Below are positions 16,588 through 25,798 of a stretch of 64,000 nucleotides of DNA, one piece after another (positions within the stretch are counted from its first letter, which is position 1; each line of letters starts with the position of its first letter). The notes below the pieces were generated by a model, which was given only the letters and a program-made list of their open reading frames with translations, made no database searches and was not told the DNA's origin. The DNA comes from Nocardioides sp. 1609 (GTDB lineage Bacteria; Actinomycetota; Actinomycetes; Propionibacteriales; Nocardioidaceae), in NCBI RefSeq assembly GCF_004522105.1, contig NZ_SPUJ01000001.1:1037679-1101678 (forward strand). Reading direction: 5' to 3'. The position numbers and the translations under genes were made by a program.

Positions 16588-17304
16588 TCACTGATCGGTG
16601 GGGGTCCGACGGTCGTCGACGCGGGTGGGGACGGCCGGGCGCGGTGACTCGTCCGCGAGCTGGCCGGCGAGGTGTCCGGCGAGGTGTCCGGCGTCGTTGA
16701 ACCTCACCAGGGTCCAGCTCGACTCGCCGCGCGGGCCGCGACGGTGCCGCCACTGCGTGAGGCTCGTGTTGAGCGGGTCGAAGGCCACGTCGCGGGCCGA
16801 GGGCCCCCGTCCGAAGGCGAGGTTGAAGGACGCCTCCAGGACGCCGCCGTGGCAGACAGCGACGACCGTCTGACCCTGGTGTGCGTCGACGAGTCCGAGC
16901 AAGGTCGTCTCGGCGCGGAGGAGGAACGTCGCCCAGCTCTCCCCGCCGGGCGAGAACGGCTGGAAGGGGTCGTCCGGTGGGACCTCGTGCTCGGCCCGCG
17001 CCCTCCACTCGTCGACGGTGAGCCCGTCGGCGTCACCCGGGCGGAGCTCGTGCAGGTCGTCGCTCACCTGCGCCGGCAGCCCCAGGGCGCGTGCGACGTA
17101 CTCGCCCGTCTCGAGCGCGCGGCGCAGGGAGCTCACGTACAGCACGTCGGCTCGTAGGGGCTCGGCCCGCAACCGCTTCTCGAGGAGCGCGGACTGGCGT
17201 CGTCCGCGCTCGGTCAGTCCCTGGTCGCTGCGGACGCCGGCGATCACGGGCTCCACGTTGGAGACCGCCTCGCCGTGGCGGATCAGGTACAGCTCGGTGA
17301 CCAT
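16588..17304 (-). CDS. Histidine phosphatase (phosphoglycerate mutase) family protein
   Basis: A 238-residue phosphohydrolase of the histidine phosphatase superfamily. The catalytic LIRHGEAVSN at residues 7-16 carries the phospho-accepting His, and the second conserved His is in VVAVCHGGVL near residue 150. The length and the GLTERGRRQSALLEKRL motif fit the small-molecule or phosphoprotein phosphatase branch, not true mutase. ATG 17304 has GGGAGG just upstream, 10 nt after the stop of the phosphoribosyltransferase-like gene, so the two form an operon. The C-terminus has a short GHLAGHLAGQLA repeat. Substrate unknown. Confidence 0.85.
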   Translation of the reverse strand: MVTELYLIRHGEAVSNVEPVIAGVRSDQGLTERGRRQSALLEKRLRAEPLRADVLYVSSLRRALETGEYVARALGLPAQVSDDLHELRPGDADGLTVDEWRARAEHEVPPDDPFQPFSPGGESWATFLLRAETTLLGLVDAHQGQTVVAVCHGGVLEASFNLAFGRGPSARDVAFDPLNTSLTQWRHRRGPRGESSWTLVRFNDAGHLAGHLAGQLADESPRPAVPTRVDDRRTPTDQ

Positions 17305-17314
17305 CGCCTCCCCC

Positions 17315-17953
17315 TCACGTGCCCTTGCGGCGAGCGAACACCAGGCCGGCGACCTCCACGGCGCCGGCCTCGCGCAACGCCCGCGCCATCTCGCGCATGG
17401 TGAAGCCCTCGGAGTAGGCGTCATCGAGGACCAGGACCCGTCGGCCCTCCACCCGACCCGGTTCGGGCACCCGGAGCGCCGCGCGCAGCTCGCCCTCGGC
17501 GATCTCGCGGCGCTCCTCGACCCCGATGCCTAGGAACCGCCCCGTCGGTCGCACCTTGGTGATGACGCCGACCTCGAACGACCGGTCCGGGTCGATCTGC
17601 TCCGCTGCGTCCACGACCACCCGCAGGTAGTCCCACAGGCGGCGGGCCTCGGGACCGATGTAGAGGGCCGTCGTGGTGCGGACGTCGAAACGCTCCAGCT
17701 CGGCGTGGTGCTCGCGCAGGAAGCTCACCAGCATCCTGGCCAGGTCGTCGGCCAGGTGCCTCTCGTCTCCGTACTTGAAGCGGTAGACGACGTCCCAGGT
17801 GGCGTCGGCGTCCTCCGAGACCGTGTAGAGGCGCGAGAAGGCCCGATCAGGCAGCCCACACGCCGTGTTCGGGCAGGCCCGGTCAGCCAGTTCTCCCCCG
17901 CAGACAGCACAGCTGTCCTCGGCGGGCACGGCCGTCGAACCGGGAGCGGTCAC
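17315..17953 (-). CDS. ComF-like phosphoribosyltransferase-domain protein
   Basis: A 212-residue protein with two N-terminal CxxC-like pairs (CAVCGG and CPNTAC), probably a zinc ribbon, and a C-terminal phosphoribosyltransferase fold with the PRPP loop RRVLVLDDAYSEGFTMREM. This resembles ComF/amidophosphoribosyltransferase-like proteins, but no acceptor substrate is evident. I place the start at GTG 17953: TAGCGT at 17966-17961 sits 7 nt before it and overlaps the other candidate GTG (17962), so the mRNA would be leaderless from 17953. It leads a two-gene operon with the phosphatase downstream. Confidence 0.68.
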   Translation of the reverse strand: MTAPGSTAVPAEDSCAVCGGELADRACPNTACGLPDRAFSRLYTVSEDADATWDVVYRFKYGDERHLADDLARMLVSFLREHHAELERFDVRTTTALYIGPEARRLWDYLRVVVDAAEQIDPDRSFEVGVITKVRPTGRFLGIGVEERREIAEGELRAALRVPEPGRVEGRRVLVLDDAYSEGFTMREMARALREAGAVEVAGLVFARRKGT

Positions 17954-18004
17954 CCGTGTCACGCTACAGCCGCGGTACCCCGGATCACCGAGGTCGGTGC
18001 GCCG

Positions 18005-19081
<1,077 letters not shown>

Positions 19082-19210
19082 GGGCGGCGAGTCTACGGGC
19101 GTCGTCGCGCATCGCAGGATCGGCACGGACAACTCGACGGCGATCCGGGCGCCAGCGCCTATCCTGAGGGCTGCGGACCTGCACGCACGAGGGGTCCCAG
19201 GGACGGGGAC

Positions 19211-21310
19211 ATGACGGCAGACGCTCTCGAGCGCGCGATCGGCGCCCAGGACCGCGCGGCGATCCTGGCCGCTGTGGGCAGCCCGTCGCACGACACGCTG
19301 CTCCTCGCCGGCGTCCCGCTGCTCGAGCGCGCCGTCGCCGTCGTCGCGCCCGACGGCGGCGTCCTGCCCACCGCGCTCGCCTGGCGCTACGGCTACGCGC
19401 TGCACCAGGCCGGCCGGTTCGCCGAGGCGCTCGTCGTCTACGCCCGCGCCGACCCGGTCGACCCGGTCGACCCGGTCGACGTCGCGTTCCTGCACGCCAG
19501 CAACGCCTCCACGCTGTGGGCCACCGGTGACGCCGTCGCGAGCCGGCAGCTCTCCGACCGGGCGCTGGCGGAGGCGCTCGCCACCGACGACGACTCCGCG
19601 ATCGCCGCCGCGTGGATCAGCCAGGCGCTCGTCTACGTGCTCGAGGGCGACCTCGACGCCAACCTCGTGGCCTACGAGAAGGGCCTCACGGCCGCCGAGC
19701 GCGCGGGCGACGTCCTCACCCAGGCACGCATCCACAACAACCTCGGCTCGCGCTGCAACGCCGAGGGCCGCTACACCGAGGCGCTGACCCACCTCGACCG
19801 GGCGATCGCCCTCGCCGAGTCGGTGGCCGCCCCCGGCCCGGTCCGCGCGCTCAGCCTCATCACCCGCTCCGACTCGCTGCTCGGCCTCGGGCGGCTCGAG
19901 GAGTGCCTGGCCGAGCTGCACCTGGCCCGCACGATCACCCGGACGTCGGAGTCGCCGCTGCTCGGCCTGGCCGTCGTCGGCATCGGCGACGCCAACCGGC
20001 TCTGCGGCAACGCCACGCAGGCCGCGCTGGCCTACCGCGAGGCCCTGGCGATCGCCGAGCGCACCAACAACGCCCAGATCATCGTGCCGGCGACCTCCGG
20101 GCTGGCGCGCGTCCTCGTCGTCGACGACGTCGACGAGGCGCAGGGCCTGGTGAAGCGGGCGCTCGACCAGCCGGCCGCCGTCGGCCAGGTCGAGCCGCTG
20201 CTCGCCGCCGGGTGGGTCTGCCTCGCGACCGGCGACAAGGCCGCCGCCGGGGAGTTCTCCCGCCTCGCCGTCCGCGAGGCCGGACGACGCCACGACTCCC
20301 GCGGCCTGGCCGAGTCCCTCGAGCTGCAGTCGCTGCTGATGTCCGGGCCGCGCGCCGTCGACCTCCTCGACGAGGCCGGCACGCTGTGGCGCAGCACCGC
20401 CAACTCCATCGGCCTGGCGACCAACCACGCGCTGCGGGCCCGGGCGACCAACGACCACGTCGAGGAGCAGGCCGCCCGGCGGCGGCTGCGCGCACTCGGC
20501 GTCCGCGACGACGCCACCCGGATCGCCGGTCCGCTCCAGGCCCTCGGGGGCGCCGACCGCGCCCGGGTCGCGATCCGCACGCTCGGCGCGTTCGCCGTGC
20601 TGTGCGACGGCGAGCCGGTGCCGGCCTCGGCCTGGCAGTCGCGCAAGTCCCGCGACGCCCTCAAGATCCTCGCCGGACGTCGCGGTCGGCCGATCACCCG
20701 CGAGGCGCTGTCGGAGCACCTGTGGCCCGACTCCCCCGGCAGCGGCAACCGCCTCTCCGTGGTCCTGTCGACGCTGCGCGGGGTGCTCGACCCCGAGAAG
20801 AAGCACCCCTCCGACCACTACCTGCGCGCCGACCGCGAGGCGGTCCGCCTCGACACCGAGCACGTCGAGATCGACGCGGTGGTGTTCACCCAGACCGCCG
20901 CCGGCGCCCTCCGCGCGCTCCGCTCCGGCGAGCGCACCGACCTCGCCGTCGTCGAGGAGCTCGAGCGGGCGGCCGCGATGTACACCGGCCACTACCTCGA
21001 GGACGACCCCTACAGCGACTGGACCGTCGACGTCCGCGACGAGCTGCTGTCGAGCGCCCTGGAGGTCAAGCGCGAGCTCGCCCTGGCGCTGCTCGGACGT
21101 GGCGAGCAGCAGCGCGCCATCCCGTGGCTGGTCGGCCTGATCGCCGACGACCCGTACGACGAGCCGTCGCACCACCACCTCATCACGACCCTGCACCAGG
21201 CGCGCCGGCACGGCGAGGCCCGGCGGGCCTACCGCGGCTACAGCACCCGGATGAAGCAGATCGGCGCCCCGGTCACGCCGCTCGCCGACCTGCTGACGCC
21301 CTACACCTAG
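19211..21310 (+). CDS. TPR protein with C-terminal winged-helix/BTAD regulator domains
   Basis: A 699-residue protein with tetratricopeptide-like helices over the first 450 residues (HNNLGSRCNAEGRYTEALTH is typical), then an OmpR/SARP-type winged helix near 455-545 (RKSRDALKILAGRRGRPITR, LSEHLWPDSPGSGNRLSVVL) and a bacterial transcriptional activator domain to the end (YTGHYLEDDPYSDWTVDVRD). The order is the reverse of the usual SARP layout, and no NB-ARC ATPase is present. It is probably a transcription regulator with a TPR input. A short DPVDPVDPVD repeat lies near residue 85. TATCCT at 19160-19165 is a likely -10. Confidence 0.8.
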   Translation: MTADALERAIGAQDRAAILAAVGSPSHDTLLLAGVPLLERAVAVVAPDGGVLPTALAWRYGYALHQAGRFAEALVVYARADPVDPVDPVDVAFLHASNASTLWATGDAVASRQLSDRALAEALATDDDSAIAAAWISQALVYVLEGDLDANLVAYEKGLTAAERAGDVLTQARIHNNLGSRCNAEGRYTEALTHLDRAIALAESVAAPGPVRALSLITRSDSLLGLGRLEECLAELHLARTITRTSESPLLGLAVVGIGDANRLCGNATQAALAYREALAIAERTNNAQIIVPATSGLARVLVVDDVDEAQGLVKRALDQPAAVGQVEPLLAAGWVCLATGDKAAAGEFSRLAVREAGRRHDSRGLAESLELQSLLMSGPRAVDLLDEAGTLWRSTANSIGLATNHALRARATNDHVEEQAARRRLRALGVRDDATRIAGPLQALGGADRARVAIRTLGAFAVLCDGEPVPASAWQSRKSRDALKILAGRRGRPITREALSEHLWPDSPGSGNRLSVVLSTLRGVLDPEKKHPSDHYLRADREAVRLDTEHVEIDAVVFTQTAAGALRALRSGERTDLAVVEELERAAAMYTGHYLEDDPYSDWTVDVRDELLSSALEVKRELALALLGRGEQQRAIPWLVGLIADDPYDEPSHHHLITTLHQARRHGEARRAYRGYSTRMKQIGAPVTPLADLLTPYT

Positions 21311-21319
21311 GCTGGGGGC

Positions 21320-22099
21320 GTGCGCCTGGCCACCTGGAACGTCAACTCCCTGCGCTCGCGCATCGGCCGGGTCGAGGCGTTCCTCGAGCGCCACGACGTC
21401 GACGTCCTGGCGCTGCAGGAGACGAAGGCCCGCGACGACCAGCTGCCGCTGATGGGCCTGCAGTCGATGGGCTACGAGGTCGCCTCCGCCGGCGTCAACC
21501 AGTGGAACGGCGTCGCGGTGGTCAGCCGCGTCGGTCTCGACGACGTCGAGGTCGGCTTCCCCGGCATGCCCGGCTGGGGCGACCCCGTCGCGGCCGAGGC
21601 CCGCGCGATCGGCGCCACCTGCGGCGGCGTCCGGGTGTGGTCGCTGTACGTGCCCAACGGGCGCAAGGTCGACGACCCGCACTACGTCTACAAGCTCGAC
21701 TGGCTGGCCCGGCTCCGCGCCGCCGCCCAGCCGTGGCTCGACGGCCCGACGGCGCTGGTCGGCGACTGGAACATCGCCCCGCTCGACGAGGACGTCTACG
21801 ACATCGCCGCGTTCGCCAAGGACACCCACGTCACGGCGCCCGAGCGGGCGGCGTTCCAGGCCTTCCTCGACGACGGGTACGCCGACGTGGTGCGACCGCA
21901 CACCCCCGGACCCGGCGCCTACACGTACTGGGACTACTACCGGCAGCGCTTCGAGCGCAACCGCGGCATGCGCATCGACTTCGTGCTCGGCTCGCCGGCG
22001 TTCGCCTCCGCCGTGACCGGCGCGTTCGTCGACCGCGACGAGCGGGCCGGCACCGGCGCCAGCGACCACGCCCCGGTCGTCGTCGACCTGGCCGACTGA
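21320..22099 (+). CDS. xth: Exodeoxyribonuclease III
   Basis: Exonuclease III/AP endonuclease of 259 residues, acting in base-excision repair. The family motifs are all present: LATWNVNSLRSR with the metal- and DNA-binding Asn, LALQETKARDDQ with catalytic Glu, LVGDWNIAP with the Asp-x-Asn pair, and ASDHAPVVVDL with the catalytic Asp-His. GTG 21320 lies 10 nt after the preceding stop and 6 nt behind TAGGCT, so it may have its own leaderless promoter. Confidence 0.95.
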   Translation: MRLATWNVNSLRSRIGRVEAFLERHDVDVLALQETKARDDQLPLMGLQSMGYEVASAGVNQWNGVAVVSRVGLDDVEVGFPGMPGWGDPVAAEARAIGATCGGVRVWSLYVPNGRKVDDPHYVYKLDWLARLRAAAQPWLDGPTALVGDWNIAPLDEDVYDIAAFAKDTHVTAPERAAFQAFLDDGYADVVRPHTPGPGAYTYWDYYRQRFERNRGMRIDFVLGSPAFASAVTGAFVDRDERAGTGASDHAPVVVDLAD

Positions 22100-22118
22100 C
22101 CGACGCGCCGGCTCGCCC

Positions 22119-22150
22119 GGAACACGGGTGAAACAGAGGGTCCCTACCCT
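22119..22150 (+). promoter_or_regulatory. Purine-island promoter box (formamidase operon)
   Basis: GGAACACGGGT and GAAACAGAGGG follow each other at 11-bp spacing (22119 and 22130). The second box starts exactly 15 nt before the -10 hexamer TACCCT (22145-22150), and GTG 22157 follows by 6 nt. The same box and distance occur before five other operons of the island. Confidence 0.55.
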
Positions 22151-22156
22151 CGCCCC

Positions 22157-23218
22157 GTGACCCCGTTGCAGCCCGGCACCGGCCCGATCCGGTCCACGAG
22201 GTACCTCCCGGCGAGCGCGGACGACGTGCTCTGGGGCCGGCTGCCGTGCGCGGCCGACGCACCCGCGCTGAGCATCGAGGCGGGCACCGAGGTCACCATC
22301 GACACCGTCAGCCACGAGGGGATCCTCGAGGACCAGGGCCGCGACCCGCGCCGCTTCTTCGCCCCGTACGACGTCGCCGTGCTCGACGACGCCGTCGCGC
22401 TGGCGGCGAGCGGCTACGAGCGGACGTTCGGGGTCGACGGGCCGCACGTGGTCAACCGCCCGATCGAGGTGCGCGGCGCCGAGGTGGGCGACCTGCTCGC
22501 GATGACCGTCGTCGAGACGCTGCCGCGGGTGCCCTACGGCGTCATCTCCAACCGGCACGGGCGTGGCGCCCTGCCCGGTGAGTACCCGCTCGAGGGCGGG
22601 GTCCACAGCGTCTTCGCCGCGGTCTCGGACGACGGCACCCACGGCCTGCTGCCCCTCGTCGACGGCGGGCCGCCCGGCGTCCGGTTCCCGCTGGCGCCGT
22701 TCCTCGGGATCATGGGGGTCGCGGTGGCCGGCGAGCGCCGGCCGCACTCGGTGCCGCCGGGGCGGCACGGCGGCAACCTCGACATCAACCTCCTGACCGT
22801 CGGCGCCACGCTCTACGTCCCGGTGCAGGTCGCGGGCGCGCTCGCCTACGTCGGCGACCCGCACTTCGCCCAGGGCGACGGCGAGGTCTCGCTCACCGCG
22901 ATGGAGGCCAGCCTGCGCGCGACGGTCCGGTTCGACGTCGTCGCCCGCGAGGACGCCGTCCGCCGCTTCGGCGACCTCGTCGGACCGCTCGCCGAGACCA
23001 CCGAGCACCTGGTGCCGACCGGGATGGACGAGGACCTCGACGTCGCCGTGCAGGACTGCGTGCGCGCCGCGATCGCCCTGCTGCAGGCCCGGTTCGGGAT
23101 GGAGCCGGCGCTGGCCTACGCCTACCTCTCGGCGGCCACCGACTTCCGGATCTCGCAGGTGGTCGACGTCGTCAAGGGCGTGCACGCGACGATCCGCACG
23201 TCGGACTTCGTGGCATGA
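22157..23218 (+). CDS. Acetamidase/formamidase family amidohydrolase
   Basis: A 353-residue enzyme of the FmdA/AmdA family, which hydrolyses small amides to acid and ammonia. Recognisable parts are GPHVVNRPIEVRGAEVGDLL near residue 95, PFLGIMGVAVAG, the conserved HGGNLDINLL near residue 210, VHDPHFAQGDGEVS-like VGDPHFAQGDGEVSLTAMEA at about 235, and the C-terminal ATDFRISQVVDVVKG. It is the first gene of an operon that continues through a 4-base ATGA overlap into an AtzH-amidase fusion. In this purine-degrading context its substrate could be formamide or oxamate; that is inference only. Confidence 0.88.
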   Translation: MTPLQPGTGPIRSTRYLPASADDVLWGRLPCAADAPALSIEAGTEVTIDTVSHEGILEDQGRDPRRFFAPYDVAVLDDAVALAASGYERTFGVDGPHVVNRPIEVRGAEVGDLLAMTVVETLPRVPYGVISNRHGRGALPGEYPLEGGVHSVFAAVSDDGTHGLLPLVDGGPPGVRFPLAPFLGIMGVAVAGERRPHSVPPGRHGGNLDINLLTVGATLYVPVQVAGALAYVGDPHFAQGDGEVSLTAMEASLRATVRFDVVAREDAVRRFGDLVGPLAETTEHLVPTGMDEDLDVAVQDCVRAAIALLQARFGMEPALAYAYLSAATDFRISQVVDVVKGVHATIRTSDFVA

Positions 23219-24726
23219 GCACCCCCGACAGCGCAGCACCCGACGGCCTGCTGGCGGCGTTCGAGGAGTACGAGCGCGCGCTGATGACCAACGACCTGGA
23301 CGCGCTCGACCGGCTCTTCGCCCCCGGCGCCGACACGCTGCGCGGCGACGCCGACGGTCTGCTGGTCGGCCACGACCGGATCAGCGCGTTCCGCGGCGGG
23401 CGGGGTGGCGCGCCGTCGCGGACCCTCGTCGAGGTGCACGTGCGGACGGTCGACGAGGACCACGCCCTCGTCGTCGCCGTCACCGAGCCGGTGCGGGGCG
23501 GCCGGAGCCAGCAGACCCAGCTCTGGGAGCGACGCGCCGGGGCGTGGGTGGTCACCGCCGCCCACGTCGCCGTGCCCGCGCCGGCACTCGACACGCGGGT
23601 CTGGCGCGTGGTGGGTGCCCCCCTCGTCCCGGCCACCGGCCGCGGCGTGCTCGACGGCGAGACGGTCGCCGTGAAGGACCTGTACGCCGTCGCCGGACAG
23701 CGGGTCGGCGCCGGCAACCCGACCTGGCTCGCGGAGGCCTCCGTCGAACCGAGCCACGCGGCCGCCGTCGCCGCCCTGCTCGGTGCCGGCGCCGCCGTCG
23801 CCGGGATCGCCCGCACCGACGAGCTCGCCTACTCGCTGGCCGGCACCAACGCCCACACCGGGACGCCGCCCAACCCGCGTGCCCCGCGCCGGGTCCCGGG
23901 CGGCTCGTCGTCCGGGTCGGCCAGCGCGGTCGGCCTCGGCCACGCCACGATCGGGCTCGGCACCGACACCGGCGGCTCCATCCGGGTGCCGGCCGCCTAC
24001 CAGGGTCTCTTCGGCATCCGCACCACGCACGACGCCGTCGACCGCACCGGGCTCGTCCCGCTCGCCCCGTCGTTCGACACGGTCGGGTGGCTGACCCGCG
24101 ACGCCGACCTGCTGCGCCGGGTCGGCGACGTGCTGCTGCCGGCCCCCGCGGCCGGGAGACCGCGCGCCGCCGACCTGGTCGTCGTCCCGGCCCTGCTCGA
24201 CCTCGCCGACCCGGACGTCGGCACGGCGATCCACGCGTGGACGGCCGCCCTGCCCGTCACCGAGGAGCAGTGGGACCTGGGCGCGCTCACCTCCTGGCGG
24301 GCGGCGTTCCAGGCGCTCCAGGCCCGGGAGGCCTGGCTCGCCCACGGGGCCTGGCTCGAGGGCCGGCTCGACGTGCTCGGTGCCGACGTCCGCGGGCGGT
24401 TCGCGAACGCCGCCACGGTCAGCGCCGACCGGGCCGACGACGCCCGGGCGACGGTCGCCGCCGCCCGGGCGCAGCTCCACGACCTGGTCGGCGAGCGCGT
24501 CCTGGTGCTGCCGAGCGCGCCGTCCGTGGCGCCGTACCCCGGCGACGGCGCGGGCGCCGTCCGCGACGCCACCCTCGCCCTGACCTGCCTGGCCGGCGTC
24601 GGCGGCCTGCCCGCGGTCAGCCTCCCGCTCAGCACCGCTGACGGGCTGCCCTGCGGTGTCTGCCTGGTCGCCGCGCCGGGCCGCGACCGCGACCTGCTCG
24701 ACCTCGCCGCGCGGCTGACCGGCTGA
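23215..24726 (+). CDS. AtzH-AtzE-type fused amidase, candidate oxalurate amidohydrolase
   Basis: A 503-residue fusion. Residues 1-120 form an AtzH/HpxZ-like NTF2 domain (LLAAFEEYERALMTNDLDAL, LFAPGADTLRGDADGLLVGH). Residues about 128-500 are an amidase-signature enzyme with the complete Ser-cisSer-Lys triad: K154 in VAVKDLY, S231 in PGGSSSGSAS and S255 in GTDTGGSIRVP. In Klebsiella the separate homologues HpxY and HpxZ act with HpxX in oxalurate breakdown, and AtzE/AtzH with AtzG act on carboxybiuret. No small AtzG/HpxX gene is seen here. Located next to ureide genes that include a PucG-like aminotransferase, oxalurate is the most likely substrate; this is not proven. Confidence 0.82.
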   Translation: MSTPDSAAPDGLLAAFEEYERALMTNDLDALDRLFAPGADTLRGDADGLLVGHDRISAFRGGRGGAPSRTLVEVHVRTVDEDHALVVAVTEPVRGGRSQQTQLWERRAGAWVVTAAHVAVPAPALDTRVWRVVGAPLVPATGRGVLDGETVAVKDLYAVAGQRVGAGNPTWLAEASVEPSHAAAVAALLGAGAAVAGIARTDELAYSLAGTNAHTGTPPNPRAPRRVPGGSSSGSASAVGLGHATIGLGTDTGGSIRVPAAYQGLFGIRTTHDAVDRTGLVPLAPSFDTVGWLTRDADLLRRVGDVLLPAPAAGRPRAADLVVVPALLDLADPDVGTAIHAWTAALPVTEEQWDLGALTSWRAAFQALQAREAWLAHGAWLEGRLDVLGADVRGRFANAATVSADRADDARATVAAARAQLHDLVGERVLVLPSAPSVAPYPGDGAGAVRDATLALTCLAGVGGLPAVSLPLSTADGLPCGVCLVAAPGRDRDLLDLAARLTG

Positions 24727-24762
24727 GTCCGAGCTCTCCCCCGGGGACCACCACCGGCGCTG

Positions 24763-24827
24763 CGATAGTCCCGGGGGTTTGGGCCCCGACTCGGCGGCCG
24801 GAGGGGCCCGAACCCCCGGGACTATCG
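24763..24827. repeat. Long intergenic inverted repeat (possible terminator)
   Basis: Arms at 24763-24787 and 24803-24827 are complementary over 25 bp with a single G-T type mismatch, around a 15-base loop. The arms begin CGATAGTCCCGGGGG. It follows the amidase stop by 36 bases, so it could end that operon, but there is no T-run on the plus side, and the stem is much longer and more perfect than an ordinary terminator. It may be a mobile or REP-like element. Confidence 0.8.
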
Positions 24828-24855
24828 ACGGCCACCACCGACCACCCAGACCGCG

Positions 24856-24882
24856 CAGATCACGCAGATCACCCAGATCACG
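24856..24882. repeat. Three 9-bp tandem repeats upstream of the uricase operon
   Basis: CAGATCACG, CAGATCACC and CAGATCACG stand head to tail, starting at 24856, 24865 and 24874. They lie about 54-80 bases upstream of the -10 TAGATT of the uraD-uraH-uricase-allantoinase operon, a suitable place for an activator. No protein can be assigned. Confidence 0.75.
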
Positions 24883-24898
24883 AGAAGCGTTACCTGCC

Positions 24899-24941
24899 CG
24901 AAACGCTGGTTTCGCAGTCCTTCACACGGCGCTCCTAGATT
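24899..24941 (+). promoter_or_regulatory. Purine-island promoter box (uricase operon)
   Basis: CGAAAC-GCTG-GTTTCG (24899-24914) is a 6-bp perfect inverted repeat. A second, weaker box (TTCACACGGCGCTCC, from 24921) sits exactly 15 nt before the -10 TAGATT (24936-24941), in the register of the other island promoters. Transcription would begin near 24948, before an AGAGGGG ribosome site for uraD. Confidence 0.5.
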
Positions 24942-24964
24942 CGCCCCGACGAGAGGGGTGGCGG

Positions 24965-25471
24965 GTGCGCATCGAGGAGCTCAACCGGTGGGACGACGTC
25001 GCGGCGGCGGCCGCCGTCCGGCCCTGCGTCGACATCGACTCCTGGGTCGACGCCGTCGTCGCCGGCCGTCCCTACGCCGACGCGGACGCCGCGGTCGCCG
25101 TGGCCCGGGCGCAGGCGACGACGTGGACCGACGCCGAGGTCGAGGCCGCGCTGGCCGACCACCCGCGCATCGGCGAGCGCCACCAGGGCTCCGGCACTAG
25201 CGCCGGGATGAGCCGGGCCGAGCAGGCCGGCGTCCCCGACGACGCCGACGTGCGGACCCGGCTCGCCGACGGCAACCGCCGCTACGAGGAGACGTTCGGG
25301 CGGATCTACCTGGTGCGCGCGGCGGGCCGCTCGGCCGAGGAGCTGCTCGACCTGCTCGAGACGCGGCTGGCCAACGACCCGGCCAGCGAGCTCGACGTCA
25401 CCCGTGGCCAGCTCGCCGAGATCGCCGTCCTCCGCCTGCGCGGCCTGCTCTCCAGCCAGGATGACGCATGA
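24965..25471 (+). CDS. uraD: 2-oxo-4-hydroxy-4-carboxy-5-ureidoimidazoline decarboxylase
   Basis: OHCU decarboxylase of 168 residues, the last of the three steps from urate to (S)-allantoin. The family pattern is clear: the N-terminal LNRWDDVAAAAAVRPCVDID, then ALADHPRIGERHQGSGTSAG with the catalytic His and Glu-Gln-like residues, and YEETFGRIYLVRAAGRSAEE followed by RLANDPASELDVTRGQL. GTG 24965 has a purine-rich AGAGGGG upstream. Its stop overlaps the start of uraH (ATGA), placing it first in the uraD-uraH-uricase-allantoinase operon. Confidence 0.94.
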   Translation: MRIEELNRWDDVAAAAAVRPCVDIDSWVDAVVAGRPYADADAAVAVARAQATTWTDAEVEAALADHPRIGERHQGSGTSAGMSRAEQAGVPDDADVRTRLADGNRRYEETFGRIYLVRAAGRSAEELLDLLETRLANDPASELDVTRGQLAEIAVLRLRGLLSSQDDA

Positions 25472-25797
25472 GCACCCTCTCGACCCACGTCCTGGACGCC
25501 GCCCTCGGCGACCCCGCCGCCGACCTCGGCGTCACCCTGCACCGCGTCGGCGACCCGACCGGGGACCGGCTGGCCGAGGCCGTGACCGACGACGACGGGC
25601 GGGTGGGCTTCGACGTCGACCTCGCGGGCGGCGTCCACGAGCTCCGCTTCGCGACCGGCCCGTGGTTCGCCGCGGCGCACCGCGACACGTTCTTCCCCGA
25701 GGTCACCGTGGCCTTCGAGGTCGAGGCCGGACGAGCACACCACCACGTGGCGCTGCTGCTCAGCCCCTACTCCTACACGACCTACCGAGGCAGCTGA
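25468..25797 (+). CDS. uraH: 5-hydroxyisourate hydrolase
   Basis: Transthyretin-related hydrolase of 109 residues that opens 5-hydroxyisourate made by uricase. LSTHVLDAALGDPAADLGVT at the N-terminus and the C-terminal tetrapeptide YRGS are diagnostic and separate the enzyme from true transthyretin. His 7 and the His in HHHVALLLSPYSYTTYRGS belong to the active site. Starts within the uraD stop and is followed by uricase after 1 base. Confidence 0.96.
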   Translation: MSTLSTHVLDAALGDPAADLGVTLHRVGDPTGDRLAEAVTDDDGRVGFDVDLAGGVHELRFATGPWFAAAHRDTFFPEVTVAFEVEAGRAHHHVALLLSPYSYTTYRGS

Positions 25798-25798
25798 C

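Noticed and set aside
19448..19480. CGACCCGGT triple repeat inside the TPR/BTAD gene
   Set aside because: It is an in-frame Asp-Pro-Val slippage repeat in a loop between helices; no sign of regulation.
19082..23239. Very long open frame on the minus strand upstream of ychF (over 1,300 codons)
   Set aside because: It is antisense to the TPR/BTAD regulator, xth and the formamidase gene, is extremely rich in Arg/Gly/Ala/Val/Asp, and has no domain. High GC removes stops from shadow frames; the YchF alignment starts at 19081.
24763..24827. Insertion-sequence terminal repeats
   Set aside because: No transposase gene or target-site duplication lies near; the two arms are only 15 bases apart.
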